From assembly GCA_964036045.1 (NCBI GenBank), contig OZ038381.1:114101790-114165789 (forward strand): a stretch of 64,000 bases of DNA, read 5' to 3'. This document shows positions 10,303 to 20,026 of this stretch, piece after piece. Both the position numbers and the translations under genes were made by a program. Under the pieces are notes generated by a model. The model ran no database searches, was not told the origin of the DNA, and was given only the letters and a program-made list of their open reading frames with translations. Origin of the DNA: Eutreptiella sp. 'Long Island Sound 2002' (taxonomy: Eukaryota > Euglenozoa > Euglenophyceae > Eutreptiales > Eutreptiaceae). Position 1 is the stretch's first letter. The number at the start of each line of letters is the position of its first letter.

Positions 10303-13025
10303 CGCATGGATTGTGAGTCCCTAACCCCAACTCGAGGGGCCACGCAACAAAGCGTGGATTGTGAGTCCCTAACCCTAACTCGAGGGGCCACGCAAAAAAG
10401 CGTGGATTGTGAGTCCCTAATCCCAACTCGAGGGGCCACGCAACAAAGCGTGTATTGTGAGTCCCTAACCCCAACTCGAGGGGCGACACCGAAGCGTGGA
10501 TTGTGAGTCCCTAACCCCAACTCGAGGGGCCACGCAACAAAGCGTGTATTGTGAGTCCCTAACACCAACTCGAGGGGCCACGCAAAAAAGCGTGGATTGT
10601 GAGTCCCTAATCCCAACTCGAGGGGCCACGCAAAAAAGCGTGGATTGTGAGTCCCTAACCCCAACTCGAGGGGCCACGCAAAAAAGCGTGGATTGTGAGT
10701 CCCTAATCCCAACTCGAGGGGCCACGCAAAAAAGCGTGGATGGTCAGTCCCTAACCCCAACTCGAGGGGCCACACCGAAGCGTGCGTTGTGAGTCCCTAA
10801 CCCCAACTCGAGGGGCCACGCAACAAAGCGTGTATTGTGAGTCCCTAACCCCAACTCGAGTGGCCACGCAAAAAAGCGTGGATTCTGAGTCCCTAATCCC
10901 AACTGGAGGGGCCACGCAAAAAAGCGTGGATTGTGAGTCCCTAACCCCAACTCGAGGGGCCACACCGACGCGTTGATTGTGAGTCCCTCACCCCAACTCG
11001 AGGGGCCACGCAAAAAAGCGTGGATTGTGAGTCCCTAACCCCAAGTCGAGGGGCCACGCAAAAAAGCGTGGATTATGAGTCCCTAATCCCAACTCGAGGG
11101 GCCACGCAAAAAAGCGTGGATTGTGAGTCCCTAACCCTAACTCGAGGGGCCACGCAACAAAGCGTGGATTGTGAGTCCCTAATCCCAACTCGAGGGGCCA
11201 CGCAAAAAAGCGTGGATTGTGAGTCCCTAATCCCAACTCGAGGGGCCACGCAACAAAGCGTGGATTGTGAGTCCCTAACCCCAACTCGAGGGGCCACGCA
11301 AAAAAGCGTGGATTGTGAGTCCCTAACCCCAACTCGAGGGGCCACGCAACAAAGCGTGTATTGTGAGTCCCTAACCCCAACTCGAGGGGCCACGCAAAAA
11401 AGCGTGGATTGTGAGTCCCTAACCCCAACTCGAGGGGCCACGCAACAAAGCGTGGATTGTGAGTCCCTAACCCCAACTCGAGGGGCCACGCAAAAAAGCG
11501 TGGATTGTGAGTCCCTAATCCCAACTCGAGGGGCCACGCAACAAAGCGTGGATTGTGAGTCCCTAACCCCAACTCGAGGGGCGACACCGAAGCGTGGATT
11601 GTGAGTCCCTAACCCCAACTCGAGGGGCCACGCAACAAAGCGTGTATTGTGAGTCCCTAACACCAACTCGAGGGGCCACGCAAAAAAGCGTGGATTGTGA
11701 GTCCCTAATCCCAACTCGAGGGGCCACGCAAAAAAGCGTGGATTGTGAGTCCCTAACCCCAACTCGAGGGGCCACGCAAAAAAGCGTGGATTGTGAGTCC
11801 CTAATCCCAACTCGAGGGGCCACGCAAAAAAGCGTGGATGGTCAGTCCCTAACCCCAACTCGAGGGGCCACACCGAAGCGTGCGTTGTGAGTCCCTAACC
11901 CCAACTCGAGGGGCCACGCAACAAAGCGTGTATTGTGAGTCCCTAACCCCAACTCGAGTGGCCACGCAAAAAAGCGTGGATTGTGAGTCCCTAATCCCAA
12001 CTGGAGGGGCCACGCAAAAAAGCGTGGATTATGAGTCCCTAACCCCAACTCGAGGGGCCACACCGACGCGTTGATTGTGAGTCCCTAACCCCAACTCGAG
12101 GGGCCACGCAAAAAAGCGTGGATTGTGAGTCCCTAACCCCAAGTCGAGGGGCCGCGCAAAAAAGCGTGGATTATGAGTCCCTAATCCCAACTCGAGGGGC
12201 CACGCAAAAAAGCGTGGATTGTGAGTCCCTAACCCTAACTCGAGGGGCCACGCAAAAAAGCGTGGATTGTGAGTCCCTAATCCCAACTCGAGGGGCCACG
12301 CAAAAAAGCGTGGATTGTGAGTCCCTAATCCCAACTCGAGGGGCCACGCAACAAAGCGTGGATTGTGAGTCCCTAACCCCAACTCGAGGGGCCACGCAAA
12401 AAAGCGTGGATTGTGAGTCCCTAACCCCAACTCGAGGGGCCACACCGAAGCGTGGATTGTGAGTCCCTAAACCCAACTCAAGGGGCCACGCAAAAAAGCG
12501 TGGATTGTGAGTCCCTAACCCCAACTCGAGGGGCCACGCAACAAAGCGTGGATTGTGAGTCCCTAACCCCAACTCGAGGGGCCACGCAAAAAAGCGTGGA
12601 TTGTGAGTCCCTAATCCCAACTCGAGGGGCCACGCAACAAAGCGTGGATTGTGAGTCCCTAACCCCAACTCGAGGGGCCACGCAAAAAAGCGTGGATTGT
12701 GAGTCCCTAACCCCAACTCGAGGGGCCACACCGAAGCGTGGATTGTGAGTCCCTAAACCCAACTCGAGGGGCCACGCAAAAAAGCGTGGATTGTGAGTCC
12801 CTAACCCCAACTCGAGGGGCCACGCAACAAAGCGTGGATTGTGAGTCCCTAACCCTAACTCGAGGGGCCACGCAAAAAAGCGTGGATTGTGAGTCCCTAA
12901 CCCCAACTCGAGGGGCCACGCAAAAAAACGTGGATTATGAGTCCCTAACCCCAACTCGAGCGTCCACACCGAAGCGTGGATTGTGAGTCCCTAACCCCAA
13001 CTCGAGGGGCCGCGCAACAAAACGT
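10303..13025. repeat. 48-bp minisatellite array, about 57 units, with 1,098-bp higher-order copies
   Basis: The unit contains ATTGTGAGTCCCTAACCCCA then ACTCGAGGGGCCACGCAAAAAAGCGTGG. Variants have CAACAAAGCG, or the shorter 46-bp ACACCGAAGCG form. Because 48 is divisible by three, frames stay open on both strands until a 46-bp unit shifts them. The resulting 16-residue repeats (for example DCESLTPTRGATQKSV or WPLELGLGTHNPRFFA) are not evidence of proteins. A block starting at 10496 recurs identically over at least 290 bp at 11594, 1,098 bp away (20 units of 48 plus 3 of 46). Each unit carries an XhoI-type CTCGAG palindrome. Confidence 0.95.
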
Positions 13026-13377
13026 GGGAAGGAGAAAGAGACATTGAACGAATGTGTTCGCCCCAAAAAGAAATTGGCGCTACACTCGGGCCGGGGTTTT
13101 GCTCCGAATGCAAGAGCTTTAGGTGGCAACAAACCATTTGTATAGCGCCCCGTCTTGCCAATCTGCGCTGAAAGCACCTCACAACAACCGACATTTGTAT
13201 AGCGCGTCGTCTTGTGAAATCTGGCGCTCACACTAAAAAAGGGGGGCGCCGTTGGCGCCATGCGGAAAAAAGGGGGCGCCGGTGGCGCCATGTCCCCAGC
13301 CCACTATCTCTCAAAACCGGGGGGGGGGGGGGCTGGGGGGTGTTGCATACAAGGACCGGGCCCCGCCGCCCCCCCGG
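13026..13377. other. K right end
   Basis: Unique sequence, then GGGGGCGCCGTTGGCGCCATG repeated twice (about 13240-13290), a G run, and the 3' inverted repeat of K ending about 13377. No gene is seen. Confidence 0.7.
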
Positions 13378-13409
13378 GGGTGGTTTCTAGGGGGGGGGGG
13401 GGGCAAAGT

Positions 13410-13510
13410 ACTCTTTTGAGTTAGAGCAGAGTTAGAGCACAGTTAGAGCACCTTGCTCTAACTAGTTAGAGCACTAGTTCTCGCGCGATAAATCCGTCAT
13501 CGCGCAGTTG
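13410..13510. repeat. E1 subterminal GTTAGAGCAC / CGCGATAA motifs, left block
   Basis: Short direct and inverted copies of AGTTAGAGCA and GCGCGATAA cluster inside the E1 terminus. Equivalent blocks occur at 15300-15480, 17310-17500, 19680-19800, 41215-41330, 42960-43160 and 45345-45500. Dense subterminal motifs like these often bind the transposase, but that role is inference here. Confidence 0.8.
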
Positions 13511-13598
13511 TCGCGGGTGGTTAATGCGCACCACTCGTCCATCCCTCACGAGGACAAACAAGGCAAAACACTTGGCACAAAGCATTTGTGGCCTTTCT

Positions 13599-15245
13599 TC
13601 ACGCAAACTCCTCAATGTCCGAGGCCTTGGCTGCCTCCAGCCCCAAAAGCCCTAGCTCCAGGGCGTTCATGGACATGCAATGGTGCATGTGGCGGAGGGA
13701 CATACTTGGCCTCACCAAGGACCAACCCTTGAAACAATTTTTGAGGCTCCTCTTGTAAGGCCCATGCCTATACTCCGTGGGGATGGAGGAAAACTCAAAA
13801 ATAGTCCTCCACTTCTCAGCAAAAAAAGTGGAATGTGCCAAGCACCAATGGATCCACCTCGTGGGGGACCAACCTGAGTCTCCCCAAGCTTTGGAAAACT
13901 TTGTGGTCAACGCACGGTGGCGTTCCACTTGGGTTAGCATGTACATATCCCTCACCCTCCAAAGCTCATACAAACCCTCAATGCATTTCACCATGACATG
14001 CACAACAACCCATAATGGAGGTCCACCAGGGGTCCTCACGGAGGGGACATGCTCTTTGAGGCAATCCACAAATTGCCTTTGGAAAGGGGGGGGGGGTGAG
14101 GAACACTTTGGTGCTCGAAGGATCAAAATCTTTTTCCTTGGCCCTTGAGGCCCAGGGGAGACGTTCCCTCACAAGAATGCCTGAGGTCTCATCTTCGAGG
14201 GTTTGTTTGAAGGCGTGCAAAGTTGCAAGAGCGCCGGCTTTACCAGGGGTACCACGGGGGAGTACGCTTTGCAATGCCATTTAGAATGCGGAATGCTGCA
14301 TGTTGGTAGTACCCAGGCCGTCTATCAGGGGTCACCCATCTCAAAAATGCCCCCGATCTTGAGGTGGACTCCACCCCCATTTGCTCAACAGTACCATTGG
14401 GGTCTTTGCACAACCAACACTTAGAGCCAGCCCCACCCATTGCTTGCATCCCTTTCCCATCCCCCGTCAAAATAACAAGGCGACTCAAAAAGTGGTTTTG
14501 CAATAGGACAATGCCCTCCTCCAACTCCTTCACCTCTTGATTGAGGTTGGCGGAGGCATCCAGGCTTCTCAAAAAAGCCTGTTCATCCCCCCGTCCATGC
14601 AAACCATGAGGCCTATAGCTTCACCTTCGAAGCATACTTTGGCCCCCCCCATACATTGACCCATACATCCGCACGGGTAGAGGATGCCTTCCACAAGGAA
14701 GTCGCATCCACTGAAATGACGACAATGGCAACGCCGCTAGGGGGGGGTTTCCCAAAAACCCGAGCCATAGATATTGCATTATGCACAATTGACTCCAAAG
14801 GCACATGGGCAGCTACCCTATTGCGGCTTGTGGTGGACCTTATAATAGTTGCTTGGGGAAAGTAGGGCATGATCCGTTGCCGAACGGTCCTTACGTCACG
14901 TTGGGTACAACGGCGGGGCATTCGCAAAAGGACCCGATGGGAAAGATGCATGTTGCATGCCATGCGTAGCATGCTCAGGGCCTCATGCTCCTGAGTTGTG
15001 AATGCAAAATGGTCACCAAGTGGGGCACACAGGCCTGTCCAAAAAACCAGAAACCCACCACTTAAACAAACTTCTCCCTTGGTGTTGGTGACAGACACGA
15101 TGTTGGGATCCCCCAAGAGAACTCGAACCAGCCTCTGAACAGCCTTCAACCGCCGCCGCCGGGCCCTAGGACATTGCAACTCTGTGTACCGCCCTGGGTT
15201 AGCTGAATTCAGAGCCCTCAGGGCCTCATTAACAGTAGTATCCAT
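13599..15245 (-). pseudogene. E1 transposase-like protein, RNase H-fold type, broken
   Basis: Starts at ATG 15243-15245 (MDTTVNEALRALNSANPGR). The first acidic motif is VVISVDATSLWKASST near 14715, followed by VWVNVWGG. The second is LVILTGDGKGMQAMGG with CWLCKDPNGT near 14430. The C-terminal part at 13900-13700 reads WIHWCLAHSTFFAEKW then FSSIPTEYRHGPYKR. E3 repeats this layout (CPDATSLWHTS, LTGDGKVMM, FSSIPAEHRHKPFK) and E2 keeps only the last third. Conserved D, GDGK and E/H residues suggest a DDE/RNase H catalytic core, but the family is not one I can name. Frameshifts lie near 14620 and 14260, and at the G run near 14088. Confidence 0.55.
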
Positions 15246-15299
15246 GAACAATAAGAGGGCCTGGGTGGGAAATGAGGGATGGTTTTGAAGCAGGGGCCC

Positions 15300-15480
15300 A
15301 AAAAACACGCGCGATAACCCACGCGATAATTAGGTTATCGTGCGATAACCCGCGCGATAACCCCCGCGATAACTTAGTTAGAGCGCGATACTCAGCGCGA
15401 TGACTAGTTAGAGCACCCAGTTAGAGCGCGATAACTAGCGCGATAACTAGTTAGAGCAAAGCTTTGTGCGCACTAACTGG
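15300..15480. repeat. E1 internal GCGCGATAAC / GTTAGAGCAC block
   Basis: About a dozen copies of CGCGATAAC and several of AGTTAGAGCA separate the transposase-like gene from the coiled-coil gene. The motif is the same as in the element's terminal region. Confidence 0.85.
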
Positions 15481-15524
15481 AGGGGTTAGAGGACGTTGGG
15501 CAGCCAGAAACAAAGGTCCACAAG

Positions 15525-17280
15525 CTACTGCCGCCACGTAGGCGTGCAATGCAACAACCCGCCTGCACTATAAAAAATCACGCTCCGTTGCTCACCCTCC
15601 CATGGCAATGGAGCGTGTAGTGCGCGGTAGTTGAGCGACACCGCGGCTTCTGGCGTGGCCTTGCATGCCCAACCCCCAACCTCACTACCCTTGCACACAC
15701 GGGTGTGCCGCTTTTTGTCCCTCAAGGAGGGATTCAGCAAGCCACCACTCTCCACCTAGAAATCTTCTCCCCTGAAATACCCAACACACAGAATCAGCGC
15801 CATGGGCGCCCCATCATGCAAATGGGCCTAAAGGCCCATGGTCTCAGTCCCTTGGGGGTGAACGATTTGGAGGCTACACCATGTGAAGCATGGTGGTGCA
15901 TTGCGAGTGCAATACTCATTGAGCCCCGCAACCAAGGGGGTGAGGAGAGGCCTAAAGGTAGCAGCAGCCACCCTGGTCGACCTAAAATTAGAGGGGTTGG
16001 GGATTCCGCTTCCCACGAGGCCCAAGTGGCACATGTCCACTTGGGCCCCATATCGTTCCTCCCCACAAAAAATGCCCTCGGGCAACCCTCTGAGCAAACC
16101 CACGAGTCATTGACTCCCAATCCTGCCGCTACTCTGACTCTGCACCCCTGCCTGCTAGGCGGTGTAGGTGGCATTGAGGTTGGAGGTGAGGCTGCGCACC
16201 TACGCCTTAGCCACCCACAGGCGGTGCTGGAGCTCATCCCCCGTCCTCCGCAACGCCTCCACCTCCAAGCTCAGCTGTGCCGCCTCCACCTAGGCCTTCT
16301 GCCTCCCCTCCAGGGCGTCTTTCAGGTCCCCCCTCACCGCCTCCACCACCTCCCCCCTCTTGTTGGCCACGTCGAGGGCACGGTCCAGGGCACGCTGAGT
16401 GTTGCCCTAGACCTTCTCTAACCTCAACGTGGCCGACCTCTGGTCGGCCGCCCTCCCCCTTCCCAATGCGGCCTCCACCCCCGTGACGGCACGCTTGGTC
16501 CACGAAAGTATTGCAAGCGTCCGTCACGTGGGTGGCCAAAGCGGCGGCCAAGGCCCCCACATCCAGGGCGAGGGGGGGGGGGGCTAGGCCGCCACCTTGG
16601 CCACCTTCGATGGCTTGGGGGAAGGGGTGGGGGCTTTACCCTTAGGGGTGGGGGGGGATTCCTTCTCCGCCTCCACCACCACCACTTCATGCCCCCGCTT
16701 TGTGGGCCTTTCCCCTTGGGCGCATACTTCAGGGCCAACAAAGGGGTTGCATCACGCACACTTTGGGGGGGGTTCGTACCGCCCCACCTGGTGGATCCCC
16801 CCCCCGCCTTGCCCAGCTTGTGCCACACCTCCCGCACAGTGTACTCCCCCGTTGCTTCATCAACTAAGCAAAGCCTCAGCAGAAAATAGTTTTTGCGTTG
16901 GGGGCGGGGGGTCGCTAATCCAAAAAAAACACAAAAAAGCAGCAACCGTTTCCCCTTCAGGCACATTTGGCCATTTGGCCGTTCCTCCCCCAACCCACAC
17001 ATAGGAGGGGGGGATGAGGTGGGTCTTCCTCTCCAACCCCCCCTCCTTTTCTGTGATGGTTACCTGCCAGTACCATCCAGTCCACCGCCGCCAGCAGGCG
17101 TCCTCTGCTGGCTCCCCGTAGCGCCAGGCTGCCCCCTCCGGCAGCCTCTTGATCTCTTTCCCCTCCAGCTCCACACGGGTTGCCACCGGCTTGGCGGCGC
17201 GTACTCCTACTGCTTCTGCTGCTCGTGCTGCGGTTGCCTCGACCACCTCCTTGGTGAACAAACGCGGTAGCTGCAGGATT
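15525..17280 (-). pseudogene. E1 coiled-coil protein with conserved N-terminal domain
   Basis: N-terminal part (17260-16860): GTGWYWQVTITEKEGG-type domain, then SYVWVGGGTAKWPN, EGETVAAFL and (next frame) NYFLLRLCLVDEATGEYTVREVW. The V-G, FLL-R and REVW spacing faintly recalls a BAH domain; this is a guess. A Lys/Pro/Ser linker follows, then a heptad-rich segment (16410-16150) GNTQRALDRALDVANKRGEV. That segment holds four stops in one frame, all TAG: 16407-16409, 16290-16292, 16200-16202, 16155-16157. The aligned E2 copy has Gln (CAG) for the first and Glu (GAG) for the second. A Cys cluster (WVCSEGCPRAFF) lies near 16085. Frameshifts occur at G runs near 16575 and 16640. Confidence 0.55.
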
Positions 17281-17309
17281 GTGGCCTGGGAAGGAGCAAA
17301 AAAATAATA

Positions 17310-17500
17310 AAAACACGCGATAACTACCGCGATAATTGGTGTAATAACTTGGTTAGAGCTCGATAACCTCCCGCGATAAACCCCGCGGTACCTAGTTCGA
17401 AGCCGATAACCTAGCGCGATAACTAGTTAGAGCACCTAGTTAGGGCGCGAAAACCGCCGCGATAACTAGTTGGAGCAGAGGTTGGAGCACGGTGTAGTGC
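17310..17500. repeat. E1 CGCGATAAC block between coiled-coil and oxygenase genes
   Basis: Copies of CGCGATAAC and AGTTAGAGCAC in both orientations, matching the block at 42960-43160 in E2. It probably holds regulatory or transposase-binding sequence. Confidence 0.8.
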
Positions 17501-17504
17501 GCAC

Positions 17505-19624
17505 TATTCACACCTGGTGACATTGGCACATGCCTTTGCCCGCCTGCCTCTTGGGGTCGTCCAGCACGACATTCATCCTCCGCAGCTAGACGAAGTCCGT
17601 GACGCCTGCATACTCCTGAACTTGCCTCCACTCCACCACCTGGGCCACCCGCTAAAGTTCCGGGTGGACCCTTGCCACTCCTCCATACATTCCCTTCCTC
17701 ACCACCAAAATGGTGCCCACCGGCACCTTAATCCCAACATGCTCTTGCAAGCTGAGCCACGGCGGTGCCTCCCCATGGCACACCTTAGCCAAGGGGCACT
17801 GGTCAGAGTGGCCTGCAAACCCCCCCACCTCCTCAATGGTGAGGGGGGCAACCACTTCCCTACCAGCCCCCGCAACCCCTCAACAAAAAATGCCCGGCTG
17901 TTGTTGCCGACGGGAGCAAGTGTTGAGCACATTGCTCAATGCTCCCCCCATTGGGGTCCTCCCTCCCCCTCCCCCCCCCTTCCGGCTCCTTCCCCTCCTG
18001 GCATGGCACACCAAGATGATGTGTGTGTGCGGCGCACAAACCCACCGGCTCTCAGCCGTAGCACTTGGCAACCACCTTCCCCCTACACCTAACCGCCCCC
18101 TCACATGGCATGTCTTGGCACCCCGGGCACTAGGCGCCCCCAGCTGGGGCTCAATGGCCTGGGTGACATGCAAGTTGGGGAACCGTAGGTTAGGCCCTTG
18201 GGTTAGCTGAATTGTAAAAAATGCCATGAGGCGAGGATCGGACACACCGGTGGGTGCAGCCTTTGGAATGCCCGACCCCCGGTGGACATCAAGGTAATTA
18301 AAAAAAAAAAGCAGCGCCCCTCTTGAATGGCACAGCGCTCTCCACCCAAGGGTTAGGGAACCCCGAATTGTTGGAGGGGACAAAAAGAAAATGCGACCCA
18401 TCCTCGGCCTCATGATTATGTGTAAGCAGAATCAAAAATTAACAATCAATGTGCCTTCGGGCACAGTGAAGGGTGGCATCGCGATGGAGGTGCTGCGGGG
18501 TGTGGTCATAGCACCAAAATTTTGGCCATGTCGAGAATGGGGCAACTCCAAGCAACCCCCCCTACTACACTCTTCTCGCAGTCTCAAGCACACCATCTGT
18601 GATCCTTTTGAGGACAGGCAGATCGTGGACCTTGTGGGGGTTGTGCCTCTGGTGGTTGCGGCCCCCATAGTTGCTGTAGACTATGCGGCGGGTCCCTGAA
18701 TCTTGGGGCCTACCCACAATGGGGGAATTCTTAGTGAAAATGGGTGCGTTCTCTGAGAGAGGCAGCCTCTCAAAATCTTCGAAAAGACTCTCGGGCTGCA
18801 CATGACTGAAAAAATCGTGCTCGAGCAAGTGGTTCACCACCAACGTGTCCCCAGTGGTGTCCAAAACATCCATTGGATCCCTATTAAAGGCCCCAATGGG
18901 CTCTGCCTCAACCACTTCCTCGGCCTCCCCAATAAGGGGAGATGTTGCCCCAAAAGGAAAGAGAATCACCACCAGGCCCGAAACCATGTTGGGAGTGGTG
19001 ACCCCATACCACTCACCCTCCCACTCCCTTGTGGGGGCAAAGAGAGTGCATGGGAAGCTTGGTTTCGGGGTCCTCAGTGCAGACCCGGCGCGTGTTGTGA
19101 GTCAGGGGTTGGGGAAACCAACCATCCGTCTTCCCCTTCCCCTTACTAGGTCGGATCGTTACCTTCTAGACACTAATTATGAGGGGGTGGTGGGGCTTGT
19201 CCTTCCCCCTCCCAACCCCCACTTCCTCCACCTTCTCCGCTTCGTCCTCCACATCCTCCTCTTCCTCCTGACCCACATAGAAGGTCGTCTTCTTCCCCGC
19301 ACCCTTCTCAGCATGGGCGGTGACGGACTCCACCACGGCCTCCACATCCTCCGCATGAAGCTGGATCAAAAATCCAGCAACCCCTGGATTTACCTCTAGC
19401 AACTCGAAGATGTAGTTGCTAAGAACCAGGGGGTCCTTGTCGTCCGCCATGAAGGGGGAACGATGGATGATGAGTCCCAAGTCCACACCCTTCTTAAAAT
19501 GACTTGCCACAGGGCACCGCACTTGGGTGTGACCCATCGTAAGCCCCTCAGGTCCGCCAAGGCGACGAATCCCAAGGAGCTTTTGCTGCTGCTCACACCA
19601 AGCGTGGGCAGCAGCAAGGGCCAT
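17505..19624 (-). pseudogene. E1 2-oxoglutarate/Fe(II)-dependent oxygenase-like protein, broken
   Basis: Starts at ATG 19622-19624 (MALAAAHAWCEQQQK). N-terminal domain includes DDKDPLVLSNYIFELL and GVAGFLIQLHAEDVEAVVES. A second block (18987-18565) contains FPFGATSPLIGEAEE and VGRPQDSGTRRIVYSNYGG. The catalytic domain (18530-18180) is frameshifted but retains the HLHRDA iron motif, DVHRGSGIPKA and RLMAFF. A C-terminal Cys cluster and a conserved end domain follow to TGA near 17515. TAG at 19166-19168 aligns with CAG (Gln) in E2 (ISV*KV against ISVQKV); TGA near 18040 breaks the Cys cluster. Substrate unknown: TET/JBP-like nucleic-acid oxidation is possible by TE association, but AlkB-like or protein hydroxylase roles are equally open. 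Confidence 0.6.
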
Positions 19625-19679
19625 CGTAAAATAATTTGAGGGCTAAGACGAAGAGGGGCAAGGTGGAACAAGAGCAAAC

Positions 19680-19800
19680 GAAGCGCGATAACCCACGCGA
19701 TAACACCCGCGATAACTAGTTCTCGCACGATAACTAGCGCGATAACCCCCACGATAACTAGTGCTCTAAGCCCGTGCCAACTAGTTAGAGCACAAAAAGA
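19680..19800. repeat. E1 right subterminal GCGCGATAAC block
   Basis: CGCGATAAC and AGTTAGAGCAC repeats precede the conserved right end, which continues through ATGGAAGGCACATTGTTGCA to the inverted terminus at 19967. Confidence 0.85.
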
Positions 19801-20026
19801 CCGAATCGCAAAAAGAGCAAAATGGACGATACCGAGCAAAGGAGACATGGAAGGCACATTGTTGCATCATAATGCACCCATGTAACATGTGAAAGTCTGG
19901 GTTCCAGCCATATTGACAAACCCCAAAATCGGGGGGGTTCCGCACCACACCCTAGAACAGCGCATCCAACAATAAAGATGGAGCAAACACTGCCCCTTGA
20001 AAATGCCGCGAAATTTGACTTCATCA

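Larger units (their letters stand above)
5450..13377. mobile_element. Element K: DNA transposon nested in E1
   Basis: K interrupts the E1 left end, which E2 retains intact (about 41.03-41.22 kb). Its 5' end (CCCGGGGGGCGCGACTAC..., 5450) and the reverse complement of its 3' end (CCGGGGGGGCGGCGGGG..., ending about 13377) form imperfect inverted repeats of about 45 bp sharing CGGTCCT and GCAACACCCCCC-like blocks. GGGTGGTTT lies immediately outside each end (5441-5449 and 13378-13386), an 8-9 bp target duplication. Contents on the minus strand: a Cys-rich N-terminal frame and a large transposase-like protein. A 48-bp tandem array fills the right third. The 8-bp duplication would suit Zisupton/KDZ-like families, but the protein lacks motifs I can tie to them. 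Confidence 0.75.
5280..19967. mobile_element. Element E1: oxygenase-carrying DNA transposon, split by element K
   Basis: Inverted ends of about 30 bp frame the region. The left end (5280-5309) reads GGATGCGCC then GTTCTAGGGCGTGGTGCGGA. The right end (19938-19967) is its reverse complement with two or three changes. The same ends bound E2. Inside, away from the K insertion, minus-strand genes run oxygenase (17.5-19.6 kb), coiled-coil protein (15.5-17.3 kb) and transposase-like protein (13.6-15.2 kb). Between them lie blocks of GCGCGATAAC and GTTAGAGCAC motifs. Without K it would be about 6.8 kb. No clear target duplication was found at the outer ends. All genes are interrupted, so this copy looks inactive. 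Confidence 0.75.

Noticed and set aside
10303-13025. Long open frames of 16-residue repeats on both strands (WPLELGLGTHNPRFFA, DCESLTPTRGATQKSV)
   Set aside because: They arise because the 48-bp unit is a multiple of three and lacks stops; phase breaks at every 46-bp unit and both strands are open, so they are not treated as genes.
10303-13025. CRISPR-like array
   Set aside because: Units are contiguous with no unique spacers, and the context is eukaryotic.
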